From Rhynchopus euleeides (lineage: Eukaryota > Euglenozoa > Diplonemea > Diplonemida > Diplonemidae): 64,000 nt of DNA. Shown in pieces: positions 42,339-52,946 of the stretch. Both the position numbers and the translations under genes were made by a program. The stretch spans positions 868,001 to 932,000 of the forward strand of contig OY723260.1 of assembly GCA_963210315.1 (NCBI GenBank), given 5' to 3'. The notes under the pieces were generated by a model, which saw nothing but the letters and a program-made list of their open reading frames with translations, ran no database searches and had not been told where the DNA came from. Positions within the stretch are counted from its first letter, which is position 1, and the number at the start of each line of letters is the position of its first letter.

Positions 42339-44048
42339 TCAGGCTGTTGAGGCGAGGTCTCCGCCTGCCCCACCGCGAGTGAAGAAGCGCCGCACCGCAA
42401 GTGAAACCTGGTCCCGGGTTTCGGGAGAAGAAATGCAAGAGGGGGGGATACGGGAAGGGAGATCTGCCGGATTGGCAGAGGTGTGGACGTATCCAACGGA
42501 AAAAGACAAAACCTGGAGGGCTGTGAGGTATTCTACCGCCTCCAGGACGGACTTGTTAATAAGATGGCAGGCGGCACACAGCCGCTTGCGCACAACAGCT
42601 GCCACGGTCGTATTGTCGACCCAGATCTCTACAGCCCCCCCGCACACAGACCGGGGAAGGGCTCGCACTGTTTTGTTGAGGGCCATCGCCTCGAGAATGT
42701 TAATGTGCAGCTGGGACTCGGCTGCGGTCCACGAGTCACCAATGACCTGCATTTCTTGTGTAAAGGAATCTATTAAGACGCCACCCCAGCCCTTGAGGGA
42801 GGCGTCAACAAAGCAAGTAAAAGACGGGGGTGTGGACTGAATAACTCTTCTGTGGGGGGGAACACGCGCAACCCCCACACACACACACCACTGCCGCAAC
42901 TCCCGGCAGACCGATGGGGGGATCCGCACAGGGTCAGGCGGCCGAAGGACCGCCCGGTTCAAAAAATTAGTCACCCGGCGGAGGAACTTGATCCCAAACC
43001 AGAACCTCCCCGGGGACACTCCCGAAATGGCGCTGGCGTGGAGCAACCTTCCACCCAGCGACTCCAGCTCACCAGCCGTCACCCTCTGCCAGTCCACGCT
43101 GTCCAGCTTCGCCATCAGCCTGTCCGACGGAGACACGGTCTGGGCAGCATGGTCGAATGCCACCCCGAGAAACTCGTAGACCGTCGCCGTGTCCACCGAG
43201 TCAGACGGCTTCCATGTCGCAGCGCACGCCGCAGCCACCTTGTCCATCTGCCGCGTCGCCATTTCGACACTGGTGCGGGGGCCGGTCAGACGCACGTTGT
43301 CGATCCAGACGTCGACCCCCACCTCAGGCGCAGTGCAGAACTCCTGGCGGACGTAGTCCCGGTGCCCACCCACAACAGCAGCCAAAGTGTGCATCAGCTC
43401 GGGCGCACAACAGTGGCCCATGGGCAACCTCAGCAGCTCATACCAGTCCCCCGACTCGTCAGCGAAGCGGAAGAACCTCCGTGCAGGCGCAGGGATGGGG
43501 ATCTGATAAAACCCGCACTTGAAATCCCGCGCCGACCCACACTCCGCAAACACCGCGTCGAGGTACCCCGAGATGTGCCCCAGGGGGACGTGTGCCGTGT
43601 AGGACTCCTCCAGATCGTCGTTTGCCTGCTTGGTCCAGAGGATGAACCTCTGCCGCAACCCCGACGGCTTCTCCTCCATCACAGTGAAGGGCACGCACAG
43701 GGAGGGGCCCGGGCCCGACGCAGGCCCAGCCACTCCGTTCTCCACCAGCAGCTCCGCATGCTTCTGTTGTAGATGCGAGGGGCGGGAGCGCCCCTCAGAG
43801 GGAGAAGGAGTAAAAGTGCCCGGCGGGGGCGCATCAGGGAACGTCAGCCGCCACACCTCGTCGAACCTGCGCCTCACAGTGGCGGTCATCCTCGCCCGCA
43901 GCGCCTCGACGTCCATCTCCGCCACAGAAGACACATGCAGGGGCGCACGGCGCTCCTCCTCCGTCGCCGGCAGCCTCGACTGGTGCGCACGCCGCGTCAT
44001 CGAGTGCAGCCCCCGCTGCTTGCGGCAAAAGGACTCAGGGTCGGCCAT
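42339..44048 (-). CDS. Reverse transcriptase-RNase H of element B
   Basis: About 569 residues from the ATG at 44048, which overlaps the recombinase stop as TGATG; the frame closes inside the direct repeat. The order is an N-terminal arm, reverse transcriptase with a VDVWIDN block at the active-site position, then RNase H starting FVDASLKGWGG. It would copy the element RNA into DNA. Assignment to the DIRS-like group comes from the neighbouring recombinase and the repeat plan. Confidence 0.8.
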   Translation of the reverse strand: MADPESFCRKQRGLHSMTRRAHQSRLPATEEERRAPLHVSSVAEMDVEALRARMTATVRRRFDEVWRLTFPDAPPPGTFTPSPSEGRSRPSHLQQKHAELLVENGVAGPASGPGPSLCVPFTVMEEKPSGLRQRFILWTKQANDDLEESYTAHVPLGHISGYLDAVFAECGSARDFKCGFYQIPIPAPARRFFRFADESGDWYELLRLPMGHCCAPELMHTLAAVVGGHRDYVRQEFCTAPEVGVDVWIDNVRLTGPRTSVEMATRQMDKVAAACAATWKPSDSVDTATVYEFLGVAFDHAAQTVSPSDRLMAKLDSVDWQRVTAGELESLGGRLLHASAISGVSPGRFWFGIKFLRRVTNFLNRAVLRPPDPVRIPPSVCRELRQWCVCVGVARVPPHRRVIQSTPPSFTCFVDASLKGWGGVLIDSFTQEMQVIGDSWTAAESQLHINILEAMALNKTVRALPRSVCGGAVEIWVDNTTVAAVVRKRLCAACHLINKSVLEAVEYLTALQVLSFSVGYVHTSANPADLPSRIPPSCISSPETRDQVSLAVRRFFTRGGAGGDLASTA

Positions 44049-45034
44049 CACAGATGCCGTGTCACCTCCTGCGTCCGCAGCGCCCTCGCCATCTCCGTGG
44101 GGCACCCCCCGTAGCGGATGGTGGTGCTGGAGAGGCCGCTCTCGCCGTGGTGCTTCGCGAGGCGGCCCACCAGCATCTCCGACAGATCCGCTCCCGACCC
44201 GATGAGCCCGAAGAGGAAGGTGAGTGCCCCGCGCTTCACGCTGTGGCCCGAGTAGTCCTCCATCTCCGGTGTAGCCCGCCACATCGCCGTCACATCTGCC
44301 GTCGAAACCGCCGTCAGCCGCTCGAAGGGGCGCAGGCGCGTCACCAGCTCCGCGATGAGGGGGGTCAGGTCCCCGCATATCACCGTCCACTTGGAGGGGG
44401 TGAACGGGTTGGCCCGGCGGCCCTTCGGGGAGGTGTGCCAGTCTATTATCACCTCCCCGGGCTGCACTGCGATGTACTGCTCCGAGGAGAGGGAGCACAC
44501 CTCCCCCCACCGGCTGGCGGTCTTCCACGCCGTCAGCGCCGCCAGCTGGAGGTGCGGCTGCTGCTGCAACGCCCACGCCACGAGCACCCCCTTCGGCATC
44601 GGCGTCGCCTGCCGCTGCGGAATGGCCCCGCCGGCCGCCCGCAGCGCGCTTGCCAGGCTGAGGAGGGGCTGCTGGCCGAAGCCGAGGTGCCGCATTGTCC
44701 CGGAGAGCGCCTTTGCGTAGGCCAGCATCCCCTGAGGCGACACCCCTGTCGCCAGCACGAACAGCATGGCGGTGTCGGCGTCGACTTCTAGGCCGTGCTC
44801 GTTGGCCCATCGCACCAGCCTTGCCCACAGGAGCTGCCTCTGCGACGAAGTGCTTCTTGCCCACATCCCCGCCACCACGGCCTGCAGGCGCTCCACGGCC
44901 TCCCCGGGGGCGACCTCCACCTCTCCCGTGCGACGCGCCGCCACGCCCCCGACCCGAGCGGCCACGTGCCGCATCATCGCCCTCCCGAAGAGCGATGGTC
45001 TCCCGCTGGCGGCGCCGGATGCGCCTGAGGGCAT
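44048..45034 (-). CDS. Tyrosine recombinase of element B
   Basis: 328 residues. The C-terminal half shows the recombinase signature in order: Arg in SRWGEVCSL, the HSVKRGAL box (H-x-x-R), and a final TIRYGG Tyr. In this group the recombinase inserts a circular DNA copy without duplicating target bases, which agrees with the lack of a duplication around B. It lies between the gag-like and reverse-transcriptase genes. Confidence 0.8.
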   Translation of the reverse strand: MPSGASGAASGRPSLFGRAMMRHVAARVGGVAARRTGEVEVAPGEAVERLQAVVAGMWARSTSSQRQLLWARLVRWANEHGLEVDADTAMLFVLATGVSPQGMLAYAKALSGTMRHLGFGQQPLLSLASALRAAGGAIPQRQATPMPKGVLVAWALQQQPHLQLAALTAWKTASRWGEVCSLSSEQYIAVQPGEVIIDWHTSPKGRRANPFTPSKWTVICGDLTPLIAELVTRLRPFERLTAVSTADVTAMWRATPEMEDYSGHSVKRGALTFLFGLIGSGADLSEMLVGRLAKHHGESGLSSTTIRYGGCPTEMARALRTQEVTRHL

Positions 45035-45247
45035 TGCGGGCCCTGGCTGAGCGGGGTGGGGTCGAAGGGAAGTGGCGGGTGGAGGAGAAGTTGCTGAGGT
45101 GTTGTTGTTGTTGATGTTGTTGGTTGTTTTGTTGGTGACGTTGTTGATGATGTTGTGGGCGGGTGCAGGGGGGTGTGTTGGGCGGCGAGGGGCGGGGTGA
45201 TGTAGAAGCGTGAGGGGGGGGTGGGTCTGAAGCCGGAAGGTGGGCAG

Positions 45248-46408
45248 TCACGCGCGCCCGCCCCCGGCCCTGCCGTTTCCCGGCGCCCTCGCCGGTGCCT
45301 TCGCCGCGATGCGCTGCTGGGGGGCCCGAGCAGCGGCGCGGGGGCGCGTGTGTTGTTGTTGTGTGTGGGGGGCGGCGGCCCCCGGCCCCACAGCCGCAGC
45401 CGCCCGCATCACCGGGTGGGAAGTGGGGTCCTCCTTCGCAAGGTGCCGCTCGATGGCGGCGCGCGGCACCCTGTCGCGCACGAACGCGACCTGCAGCAGC
45501 ACCTGTCGCAGCAGGTGATTCCCCAGCTCCCGCTGGGGAGTGCGCCCCCAGCCAGACACGTACGCCGTGGCAAGAATCCACAGGCGCAACGCTGCGAACG
45601 CCTCATCCAGGATGCGGCCTCCAGGGAGGTGCGACGACCCCGACACCCAGCGGGTCTCCAGCTGTAGCACCAGATACGGTGCGTCGGACTCGATCAGCGA
45701 ATCCCACTCCAGGACGTCGGCTGCGTCCGCGGGGTGTCGCTCCGACCCGGGGTACGGCATCCCGGCAGACATGGCCATGGGGGACGGCGGTGCTGGCGGA
45801 GACGGTGGCGGGTGAGCCCACTGCTGCTGCTGACGTTGCACATGGTCCTGGTGCTGCCGCAGGCGAGCATCCAGCTCCAGCCGGAAGGACCTCGTCTGCT
45901 CCTCCGCACGCTCGCGGAACTCCTGCGCCTGCTGCTCCAGCGAGCGTTGCATCGCTTCCTGCGACGCCGTCACCGCGCGGGTGGCGCACTCCGTCTGGTG
46001 GACAGACATCTCCACCAGACGGGAGTACTGCCACCCGTCCGCCGGCATCCTGTACAGGACGTCGGGCCCGCGGTGCTGCTCCGTGTCGGATACGTAATTG
46101 TACGCCTCGGACAAGCGCACTTCGTACCCCGCAGCGTTCCCCTCCTCGTCATGCGCCTGCGACAGGCGACCAGCGAACCGCCGAAACGGCTGGCTCCCGT
46201 CGACGGGTGCACAAGAGTACACCACGCAGGCGTCGACGAGAGCCGCCGCCTGGTCCCCGAGCATGCGGGCGGTCATGATCTCAGGGGCGGGAAGCCCCTG
46301 TCCTGCCGTCGCAGCCGGCGACGTCGCCCGCACCCTCGCCGTACCGACCGCTGATGGGGTGTACCCGTCGAGGTTGATGCAGTCCGGCGAGGGAGGTGGG
46401 AGAGACAT
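45248..46408 (-). CDS. Gag-like ORF of element B
   Basis: 386 residues from ATG 46408 (MSLPPPSPD). A central Gln/Glu/Arg-rich coiled-coil-like stretch (SLEQQAQEFRERAEEQ) precedes a Pro-rich linker and a helical domain. There is no zinc knuckle. Position first in the element and general layout suggest the structural gag-like protein; sequence alone does not prove it. Confidence 0.6.
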   Translation of the reverse strand: MSLPPPSPDCINLDGYTPSAVGTARVRATSPAATAGQGLPAPEIMTARMLGDQAAALVDACVVYSCAPVDGSQPFRRFAGRLSQAHDEEGNAAGYEVRLSEAYNYVSDTEQHRGPDVLYRMPADGWQYSRLVEMSVHQTECATRAVTASQEAMQRSLEQQAQEFRERAEEQTRSFRLELDARLRQHQDHVQRQQQQWAHPPPSPPAPPSPMAMSAGMPYPGSERHPADAADVLEWDSLIESDAPYLVLQLETRWVSGSSHLPGGRILDEAFAALRLWILATAYVSGWGRTPQRELGNHLLRQVLLQVAFVRDRVPRAAIERHLAKEDPTSHPVMRAAAAVGPGAAAPHTQQQHTRPRAAARAPQQRIAAKAPARAPGNGRAGGGRA

Positions 46409-46678
46409 GGTGTCGGGGTGGTGAGAGTGTAACAATAAAAGAAAGCGGACAAGACGAAGAGTGTTGGCCGCGGGGAGATTACCCTGATGAAGGGGGTGTT
46501 GTGTGGTGTGGTGTTAAAGTTATATACAAAGTGTCCCGGGAAGGTGCATGGGCACAACATGGGGGGAGAGAGAGGGGAAAGGCAACAGGATTGGGGTTGT
46601 GGGGTGTCAGGGGTGATGAGGGGGATGGGGGTGTCTGCTGCCAATGGCCTTGGGTCATATTCCCTCAGTAAACTGTGA

Positions 46679-48163
46679 TCATTCCCGCCAGAAACAGAAC
46701 TGCTGCATCTTCCGAGGGGGGTAGGGAGAGGTCTGCTGTCACACACCAACTTTCCAGTCTTTTCCATAGCCCACCCCTGGTGGAGATTGTGCGTTCCGCC
46801 AGGCTCTCTTTCATGACTTCTTCCAGCCGTTCCTTTGCTTCCCACAGAGTGTGGTCGTCCCTGGCCCGGGTCCTTGCCGGCGCAGCTTGCGTGTACACCT
46901 CCGACAGAGTGTTCTGGACGATGTTCTGGGGGGCGGGAGGGGGGGTAGGGGGTTGGGGGGGCCTTTCCTGTCCCAGTTTTTGGCAGAGTGCCGTGATTTG
47001 GCCGAGTGCCTGCATGATGTCCTGGCCGAGTGCCGGTGTTAATTCCAGTTGGTGTTGCCCCGGGGTTTCCCCCCCTTTCCCCCCTTTCCCAGAAATGTGT
47101 GGTGGGGGTAGGGGGAATACCGATTCGGGGGGGGAAAAGACTGGGGAGGGCCACCGTTGCCCCCCTTTCCCCCCTTCGTCGTGCGTGCACGCCCCGCCAG
47201 CTTGGCGATGGCCCGGTCAGCAGCGGATGCTTCCGTGTCGGCCGTCCGCATCTCCGCCTCCACCTGCGCCCGGGGGATCCTGTGTTGTTTCCACGCCTCA
47301 TTCACCACCAGCTCGTGCAGCAGCTGGTTCCCCATCTGGGTCACGGTGGTGGACCAGAACCCCCGCTCAGCAGCCTCCTGCGCGAGGGCGACCCACGTGC
47401 TCAGGTGGGTCACCTTGTTCGATGTCCCGAACTGCAGCCTCAGGTCTCGGATCATCTCCCGCGCCGCTGCCACCCCTCCTGCCTTCAAAAACCCCTGCCA
47501 CTGGGAGACGCAAGCCGGCCTCATGTTGGGCAGGCTGAGGGCCGACTGCAGGTTCCCGATTGTCGGGAGCTTGGGGGGGTCCTGGGCAGGGGGGCTGCTC
47601 CCCTCCGGTTGCGCCTGTGCCGCCCCGGCCTCACCTCCCGCTTTCCCCCCAGTCCCCGCCTGCTTGGCGCCTTCGCGGACCGCCTTGGCGAGGTCTAGTA
47701 CCGACTCTCTCATGAGGTCGAGTTGTGCCTTGGTCTGCTTCCTCGCGTATTCATGCACCGATCTGAGGTTGGCGTAGTCAAACCCCACCACGGGGATGGT
47801 GCATTCTTGCAACCCCGTGGGCTCGACTTCATCGAGTTCCTCTAACGGCAGGGTGTAGAGGATGGTGTACGTGTTGTCCTCATTTTTTCGCAGCACCCCC
47901 GCGTGGCGAGAGTACTCTCCCCCAATTTCGTCGCCATCCTGTGGGGATGCTCTGACCTCGTACACAATCTCGGTCACTCCGCGCTGGTGGAGCCTGTCGA
48001 GCATCTGTGTAACCGCTTCCATTTTAAGAGCTTCTCCCACGGACTGCTTCTCTGAAGTGTAAAAAGAGAAAGGCTTTGCGCAGTCCGTGGGAGAAAGTAA
48101 GTTGGAGCTTGTCGTTACCTGAGGTGTGGGGGGTTGTGTGTAAAACCCAAGAATTATACGGAC
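46679..48163 (-). mobile_element. C': broken fragment of YR retroelement family C
   Basis: Inverse complement of 53492-54976 in element C, colinear without length change. It holds the gag-like gene (about 47039-48025) and part of the recombinase gene, and is bounded by B on the left. Very few differences from C, so recent. Confidence 0.85.
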
Positions 48164-48590
48164 AGGTTTGGTACGGTTTTGGGCCGAAAAAGCCGAAAAA
48201 TCAGACAAGGCAAAAATCCACCCAAAAGGTGTTCAAAAAAAATTCTGACCCCAAACTCGGATTCTAGTGGTCTGAAACTGTCCATTGTCGAACGAAATCC
48301 TAAAAAAACTGATATTTTTGGCCCCTGAATCCCCCATGCGGCCCCAAAAATCAAACAAATGAAGACGGGAAAAAACCCCAAAAAAAATCCGGCCAAAAAA
48401 AATTTGGGGTGTGGGCCCAAAATCCAAAAAATCCGGCCAAAAAAAATTGGGGTGTGGGACCAAAATCCAAAAAAAATCGGCCAAAAAAAATTGGGGTGCG
48501 GGCCCAGAAATCCGAAAAAAATCCCGAAACTCAGCCCACCCCTTCATTTCTGTGACGATTCGTCCTCGACATGACGTTAAACTGTCGGCA
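48164..48590. repeat. Repeat K copy 2 and a short AAAATCC-rich tandem
   Basis: 48240-48345 matches repeat K at 935-1065. To the right, TTGGGGTGTGGGCCCAAAAT and near copies recur three times with about 55-base spacing (48400-48520). No gene is seen. Confidence 0.6.
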
Positions 48591-48599
48591 TTCCATTTC

Positions 48600-48970
48600 A
48601 AAATCCGACACAGGCTATACTGGATTTCTGTCTTGATCCTAATTAGGGAAACACAGGCCATACCAGATTTCTGTCTTGAGGATAGTCGACACAGGCCATA
48701 CTGGATTTCTGTCTTGATCCTATTTAGGGAAATACAGGCCATACCAGATTTCTGTCTTGAGACTCACTTTGCAAAGATCCGACACAGGCTATACTGGATT
48801 TCTGTCTTGATCCTATTTAGGGAAACACAGGCCATACCAGATTTCTGTCTTGAGGATAGTCGACACAGGCCATACTGGATTTCTGTCTTGATCCTATTTA
48901 GGGAAATACAGGCTATACCAGATTTCTGTCTTGAGACTCACTTTGCAAAGATCCGATACAGGTCTTTTTA
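48600..48970. repeat. About 62-bp tandem repeat, with a 180-bp higher order
   Basis: GATTTCTGTCTTGA recurs at each step beside ACACAGGCCATACCAG or ACACAGGCTATACTGG, and the spacers cycle through CCTATTTAGGGAA, GGATAGTCG and GACTCACTTTGCAAAGATCCG. It lies 5' of the hAT-like gene and may be that element's subterminal region. 48970-49290 holds nothing recognisable. Confidence 0.7.
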
Positions 48971-49308
48971 AGTTTCTGTTTGAACTTGTAATTCAATTGA
49001 AGAGAGTCAGCCCAGACTCTACCCTTTTTGAAATGACTTTGACATTTTCATTTTCGGCAAGTATTTGTCTTGGTCATCTTGAATCAAACCTTGGGTTTTC
49101 ATGCACTGATATTCAATTTCTCATCGATATCTGGCTATTAGTATTACGAGTTATACACAGGAATGGCGTACGGCACTCTGTCGGAAAGCATTTCTGTCTT
49201 ATTTCATTCACCGTGTAGGAGAATGTGACATTAGTAACGTCATAAATCACTCGCTTTATCTCATCATACTTTCCTCCCGAACAGGATCTTTCCGTGGATG
49301 CAGAAACG

Positions 49309-51534
49309 ATGAAGCGCGGCAAGGAGAAGGATGAGAAGAGGATCGCCTGGACTGTGAAGCGCGTGTCGCAGTTCACGGAGGGGTTGGCAGAGAATGCTCA
49401 CTTCATCCACGAGTGGAAGGACATGGACGGCAACCTGCGCACGTGGAGGGGGCAGCTTGTCTCGAAGCCTGGGAAGAAGGTGGATGTGCGCTACACTGTA
49501 GCAAAGCACTCCTTGCCCCTGCCCATGGATCCTGGCTTCGGGACGACGCTGGACTTGCGCCTTCTCCCCGGCGTGGTGCTCCAGCCGTCGCAGAACCCGC
49601 GCGCGTTGCAGAGAGAGAAGAGGAAGCGGGAGGAGAAGCCGAGCCAGCCAAGCCAGCCAAGCCAGCCGAGCCAGCCTGAGGTCCCCAGCAGCGATGAGGA
49701 TGACGACGTGGAAGATGATGCCGCGAGCAGCGATTCGAGCGAGAGCGACCCGCCTCCTAAAAAATCGAAGGGGGGTAAGGGAGGGAGCCGAGGGAAAGGG
49801 AAGGAGAAGGGCAAGGACAAGGGCCGGGGAGGAGGGGAGAAGAAAGGTAAAAAAGAAACCGCCACTGTTCGTGGCAGGAAGGTGAAGGAACCAGACCACA
49901 TGCGACATGTAAGTAAGGGGGACGATGAGTGGGTTTGCAATGTTGAGGACTGTGGGCAGACGTTCAAAAACGGGAAGAGCCGACGGTGGAATGTTGACCG
50001 CCACTTTACAAGAGTGCACCCGTCACTCATCAAGACGGCAGAAGCACCCCCTTCACTCTCTTCAACACAGCCAAAACAGCCATCTGTGGGGGGGTCGAAT
50101 GCTGCTCCTCCTCCAGAGGGGGACGGCTGCCAATACGGGTTCACGACATACGAGGACACAGTTGCATTCGGATTTGCCGAATGCAACTTGCCATTTTCAT
50201 ACGGTACAGGCAACACCGTTTTCCGGAACATTTTTTTCAACAAGGGCCTCGTCAAGGGGAAGAATTTTTTCCACGAAAAAATTGCAACACGGATCGACGA
50301 CCTTGCCGAGGTGACCCGCCAGGAGATGTACAGGCGTCTCCGTGGGCGGGACGTCTTCCTCATGGTCGACGGAGCCACCGTCGTGCGGCGGGGATTTTTA
50401 GGCTTTGCCATCTCCGATGGCAAAGCCTGCTACTACCTCAAAAATGTTGAGGTGCAGGGAAAATGTGACGCAAAATTTGTGGTGGAGGTGCTGGAGGCCA
50501 CAATCAAGGAGTTGGCCCAGGAGCACATCAGGGTGTTCAGCGTTGTCGCAGACAACGCTGCAACGATGCAGAAGGCTCTCAGAAAGGTGAGGGAGCTGGA
50601 GGTCGATCTCGAGGGTGCTGTCACAGAGGACTTCGAAGAAGAGGATGTCATGGAAGAAGAAGAGTCTGCGGCACCCAGTGCCGCAGACTCTTCTGCCTCT
50701 GACTCCTTCGAAGCCATAATCGACAGCATCCTCGAGGACACCAGGAAAGAGCTCGCAGACTGGGGCATACTGAGCTATCGGTGCTCAGTGCACAGTCTCC
50801 AGCTCATCCTCGGGGACATGGTGCAGAAGGTGCCCGGGATGCGTGCATGGAGGGGTAAAATTATCGACCTGGTTAAAAGGTACGGGTCATCCAAGACCGA
50901 CGAGTACACCGTGCTCCGCGCCAACCAGGGTGCGGGGAAAAAGCTCTCTGTCATCCGCCCAACGAATGTCCGGTGGAACAGTCTGTATGACTGTGCCCTA
51001 CGTCTGGAGCAGCTGCGGCCCTTTTTGATGACGGTCGACAGGGATGACAGCAGATTTTGGGATGAGACAACATTGTTTTTAAGTTTATCCAAGCCCATCG
51101 CAGTCCTGACGGACAGACTGCAAAGCGCCCGTTCATCGTTCATCAACTTTGTCCAGGGAATCAGCAACCTCATCCCTGAAGTGACCAGTACACAAGGCTC
51201 TAAGGGCGTGAAGGAAAAAGGGGAGGGGGGGCGCGGAAGTTGTAAAATAAAGACCGTTCGTACAAACAAAGAACGCAACTCCAAGTCTTTTTTGGAAGAA
51301 CAGCTAGCTTTTCGCACTAAAAAGACTCGTGGCAGCGTTCGGTATCTGCACACATGCACTAGCAGGCACCGTTCGTACAAACAAAGAACGCAACTCCAAG
51401 TCTTTTTTGGACAACTATGGGGTGAAGCGGGTCATAAGTGGCCCCCAATATGGTTTGTATCCCGCGGGGACACATTGCGACCCTCCCTCCAGCTCACTTT
51501 ACCTCCCTGGGGTCTGGGAGGGCAGGGAGTGTAA
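49309..51534 (+). CDS. hAT-like transposase lacking a recognisable C-terminus
   Basis: Starts at ATG 49309 (MKRGKEKDEKR); the frame is open a little upstream behind an ACAG acceptor-like site. The order is a basic/acidic linker with SQP repeats, a C2H2/BED finger (CNVEDC, then HFTRVH), Asp in VDGATV, Asp in VADNAAT, CSVHSLQLIL, and NVRWNSLY with the conserved Trp. Homology-like sequence stops near 51180. The usual E-x-x-FS dimerisation motif is absent, and the open frame continues through a direct repeat into element H to 51534. Either the 3' end was lost or further exons are missing. Probably inactive. Confidence 0.65.
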   Translation: MKRGKEKDEKRIAWTVKRVSQFTEGLAENAHFIHEWKDMDGNLRTWRGQLVSKPGKKVDVRYTVAKHSLPLPMDPGFGTTLDLRLLPGVVLQPSQNPRALQREKRKREEKPSQPSQPSQPSQPEVPSSDEDDDVEDDAASSDSSESDPPPKKSKGGKGGSRGKGKEKGKDKGRGGGEKKGKKETATVRGRKVKEPDHMRHVSKGDDEWVCNVEDCGQTFKNGKSRRWNVDRHFTRVHPSLIKTAEAPPSLSSTQPKQPSVGGSNAAPPPEGDGCQYGFTTYEDTVAFGFAECNLPFSYGTGNTVFRNIFFNKGLVKGKNFFHEKIATRIDDLAEVTRQEMYRRLRGRDVFLMVDGATVVRRGFLGFAISDGKACYYLKNVEVQGKCDAKFVVEVLEATIKELAQEHIRVFSVVADNAATMQKALRKVRELEVDLEGAVTEDFEEEDVMEEEESAAPSAADSSASDSFEAIIDSILEDTRKELADWGILSYRCSVHSLQLILGDMVQKVPGMRAWRGKIIDLVKRYGSSKTDEYTVLRANQGAGKKLSVIRPTNVRWNSLYDCALRLEQLRPFLMTVDRDDSRFWDETTLFLSLSKPIAVLTDRLQSARSSFINFVQGISNLIPEVTSTQGSKGVKEKGEGGRGSCKIKTVRTNKERNSKSFLEEQLAFRTKKTRGSVRYLHTCTSRHRSYKQRTQLQVFFGQLWGEAGHKWPPIWFVSRGDTLRPSLQLTLPPWGLGGQGV
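51251..51413. repeat. 45-bp direct repeat pair
   Basis: CCGTTCGTACAAACAAAGAA and the following 25 bases occur at 51252 and again at 51369, about 117 bases apart. The second copy marks the point after which the hAT-like frame is replaced by unrelated sequence. Confidence 0.7.
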
Positions 51535-51779
51535 AGTGCAGGGCGGGGAGTGTAAAGTACTTTACACTCCCCGCGGGTCACTTTACACTCCCTCCAGCTC
51601 ACTTTACACTCCCTGCGGGTCAACTTTACACTCCCCGGGAGTTACTTTACACTCCCTGCGGCTACTTTACACTCCCCGGGGCTGACACGCTGAAAATGGC
51701 CAAAAATCGCTAAGGGCCCAGGACCCCTATACACACACCATAACCCCTTCTGGGACCAAAAAGTGCACGAAAGGGGTTA

Positions 51780-52209
51780 ATACGGACCCCCCTCTTTCCT
51801 TTCGCCCCTCCCCCCCCCCCCTCCCGTTCCCCACCCCCGTGCCCCCTTCCCCTTTCTTCCGGTGAATGCGCCAGCGGAGTCGGTCCACGCCCTCGCTGTC
51901 AGTCGCTTTCGCCCCTCCCCCCCTGCCCCCCCCCCCTTTACCTCGCCCCCTTTTCCCCTCACCAGCGGGCTGCCCCTTGTGAATGGTAGACTTACCTACA
52001 GCCCCTTGTTCATGCCGCCAGCACGGAGCCCCACGCAGCTCAACCCCGGCCAGTGCGCGGTTTGTTTGCCCTAGAGCTTTGTTGTTCGTGTAGTTCATGT
52101 TACAGTGCTAAGAGCCCGTAGAAGCAAAAGTAGAACCTGCTGCGCTAGCCCCACCAAGCAGCCACAGTACGACAGGACGCGCGCAGGCACCGGGCCCCCT
52201 CTCCTAAAA
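51780..52209. other. C/T-rich insert bounded by a 33-bp direct repeat
   Basis: CTTCTGGGACCAAAAAGTGC plus ACGAAAGGGGTTAA flank the segment (51746-51779 and 52210-52244). The inside is rich in CCCCTCCC runs and has no protein-like frame. It may be an insertion with a long duplication, or the outcome of an exchange between two H copies. Confidence 0.45.
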
Positions 52210-52565
52210 AAAACCTTCTGGGACCAAAAAGTGCACGAAAGGGGTTAAAACGGCTTAATTCGTTGATTCGTTGCATTTCCCTGCATTTTTCAGCAAAAAA
52301 TCGGATTTTGGCTGCACGGTGGACTCCAGCGGGGGTAGGGTAACCCTTTTCGGGAGTCTCAACTAGGGGGAGTCCAACTCCCGCTAGCGGGAGTCTATAC
52401 TCCCGCTAGGGGGAGTCTGACTCCCCCTAGCGGGAGTCTTTTCACCTATTTTCACTCATTTTTCCCATGATACCTATGCAATGTGGCACTCGTCACTGAA
52501 GTACAGCCACACCAAACGAAACGGACGTTTCCACCCATCCCAGCTCGCAGACCTGATTCACAAAA

Positions 52566-52946
52566 ATGGGGAAGACGACAACGAAGCCGGCAGCGAAGCC
52601 GGCGGCAAAGTCGATTAAGAAGAAGAAGAGCGCAGAGAGTCCCGAGGCTGCGGAGGCGACGAACATTGTGCATGATTTTTGCACGGCCTTCCCTGTTAAA
52701 AAAGGGGGCAGTGTGCTGACACTGGGATCCATTAGAAGGCTCCTAGCAACGGTGTTGAGCAAGGAGCTCCACCAGCACAGCACCCAGGTGGCCAACGCAA
52801 TCATCGCCATGTCTTCCCTGACATGGATAAGTTCGCTGTCAGGGAAGTCGCAACGATGCGGAAGGAGGGCGCTCTCCGTCATATACAAGGTGGAGGCGAA
52901 GTATGGCAAGGTGCAGGATACAAACGTGTCGTCGGGGGCAGCCTGA
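52566..52946 (+). CDS. Unknown 126-residue ORF in element D
   Basis: Starts MGKTTTKPAAKPAAKS with a Lys/Ala-rich basic N-terminus, then a helical stretch (ATNIVHDFCTAF) and a Leu-rich middle. It could be a DNA-binding accessory protein of D or a captured gene. No recognised domain, and no obvious continuation across the internal D terminus at 53096. Confidence 0.4.
   Translation: MGKTTTKPAAKPAAKSIKKKKSAESPEAAEATNIVHDFCTAFPVKKGGSVLTLGSIRRLLATVLSKELHQHSTQVANAIIAMSSLTWISSLSGKSQRCGRRALSVIYKVEAKYGKVQDTNVSSGAA

Larger units (their letters stand above)
41633..46678 (-). mobile_element. Element B: YR retrotransposon (DIRS-like) with split direct repeats
   Basis: Repeats: 41633-41863 equals 42129-42359 (231 bp), and 41882-42128 equals 46432-46678 (247 bp). 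Read on the minus strand this is the A1-genes-B1-A2-B2 plan of Ngaro/PAT-type YR elements. Gene order on the minus strand is gag-like, tyrosine recombinase, reverse transcriptase-RNase H. A TATATAAC word lies in the outer repeat in the transcribed direction. It looks whole, and the repeat pairs look identical by eye, so it is young. Confidence 0.8.

Noticed and set aside
44060-45581. Upstream extension of the element B reverse transcriptase frame
   Set aside because: It overlaps the recombinase gene and is Pro/Arg/Gly-rich without motifs; the ATG at 44048 is a better start.
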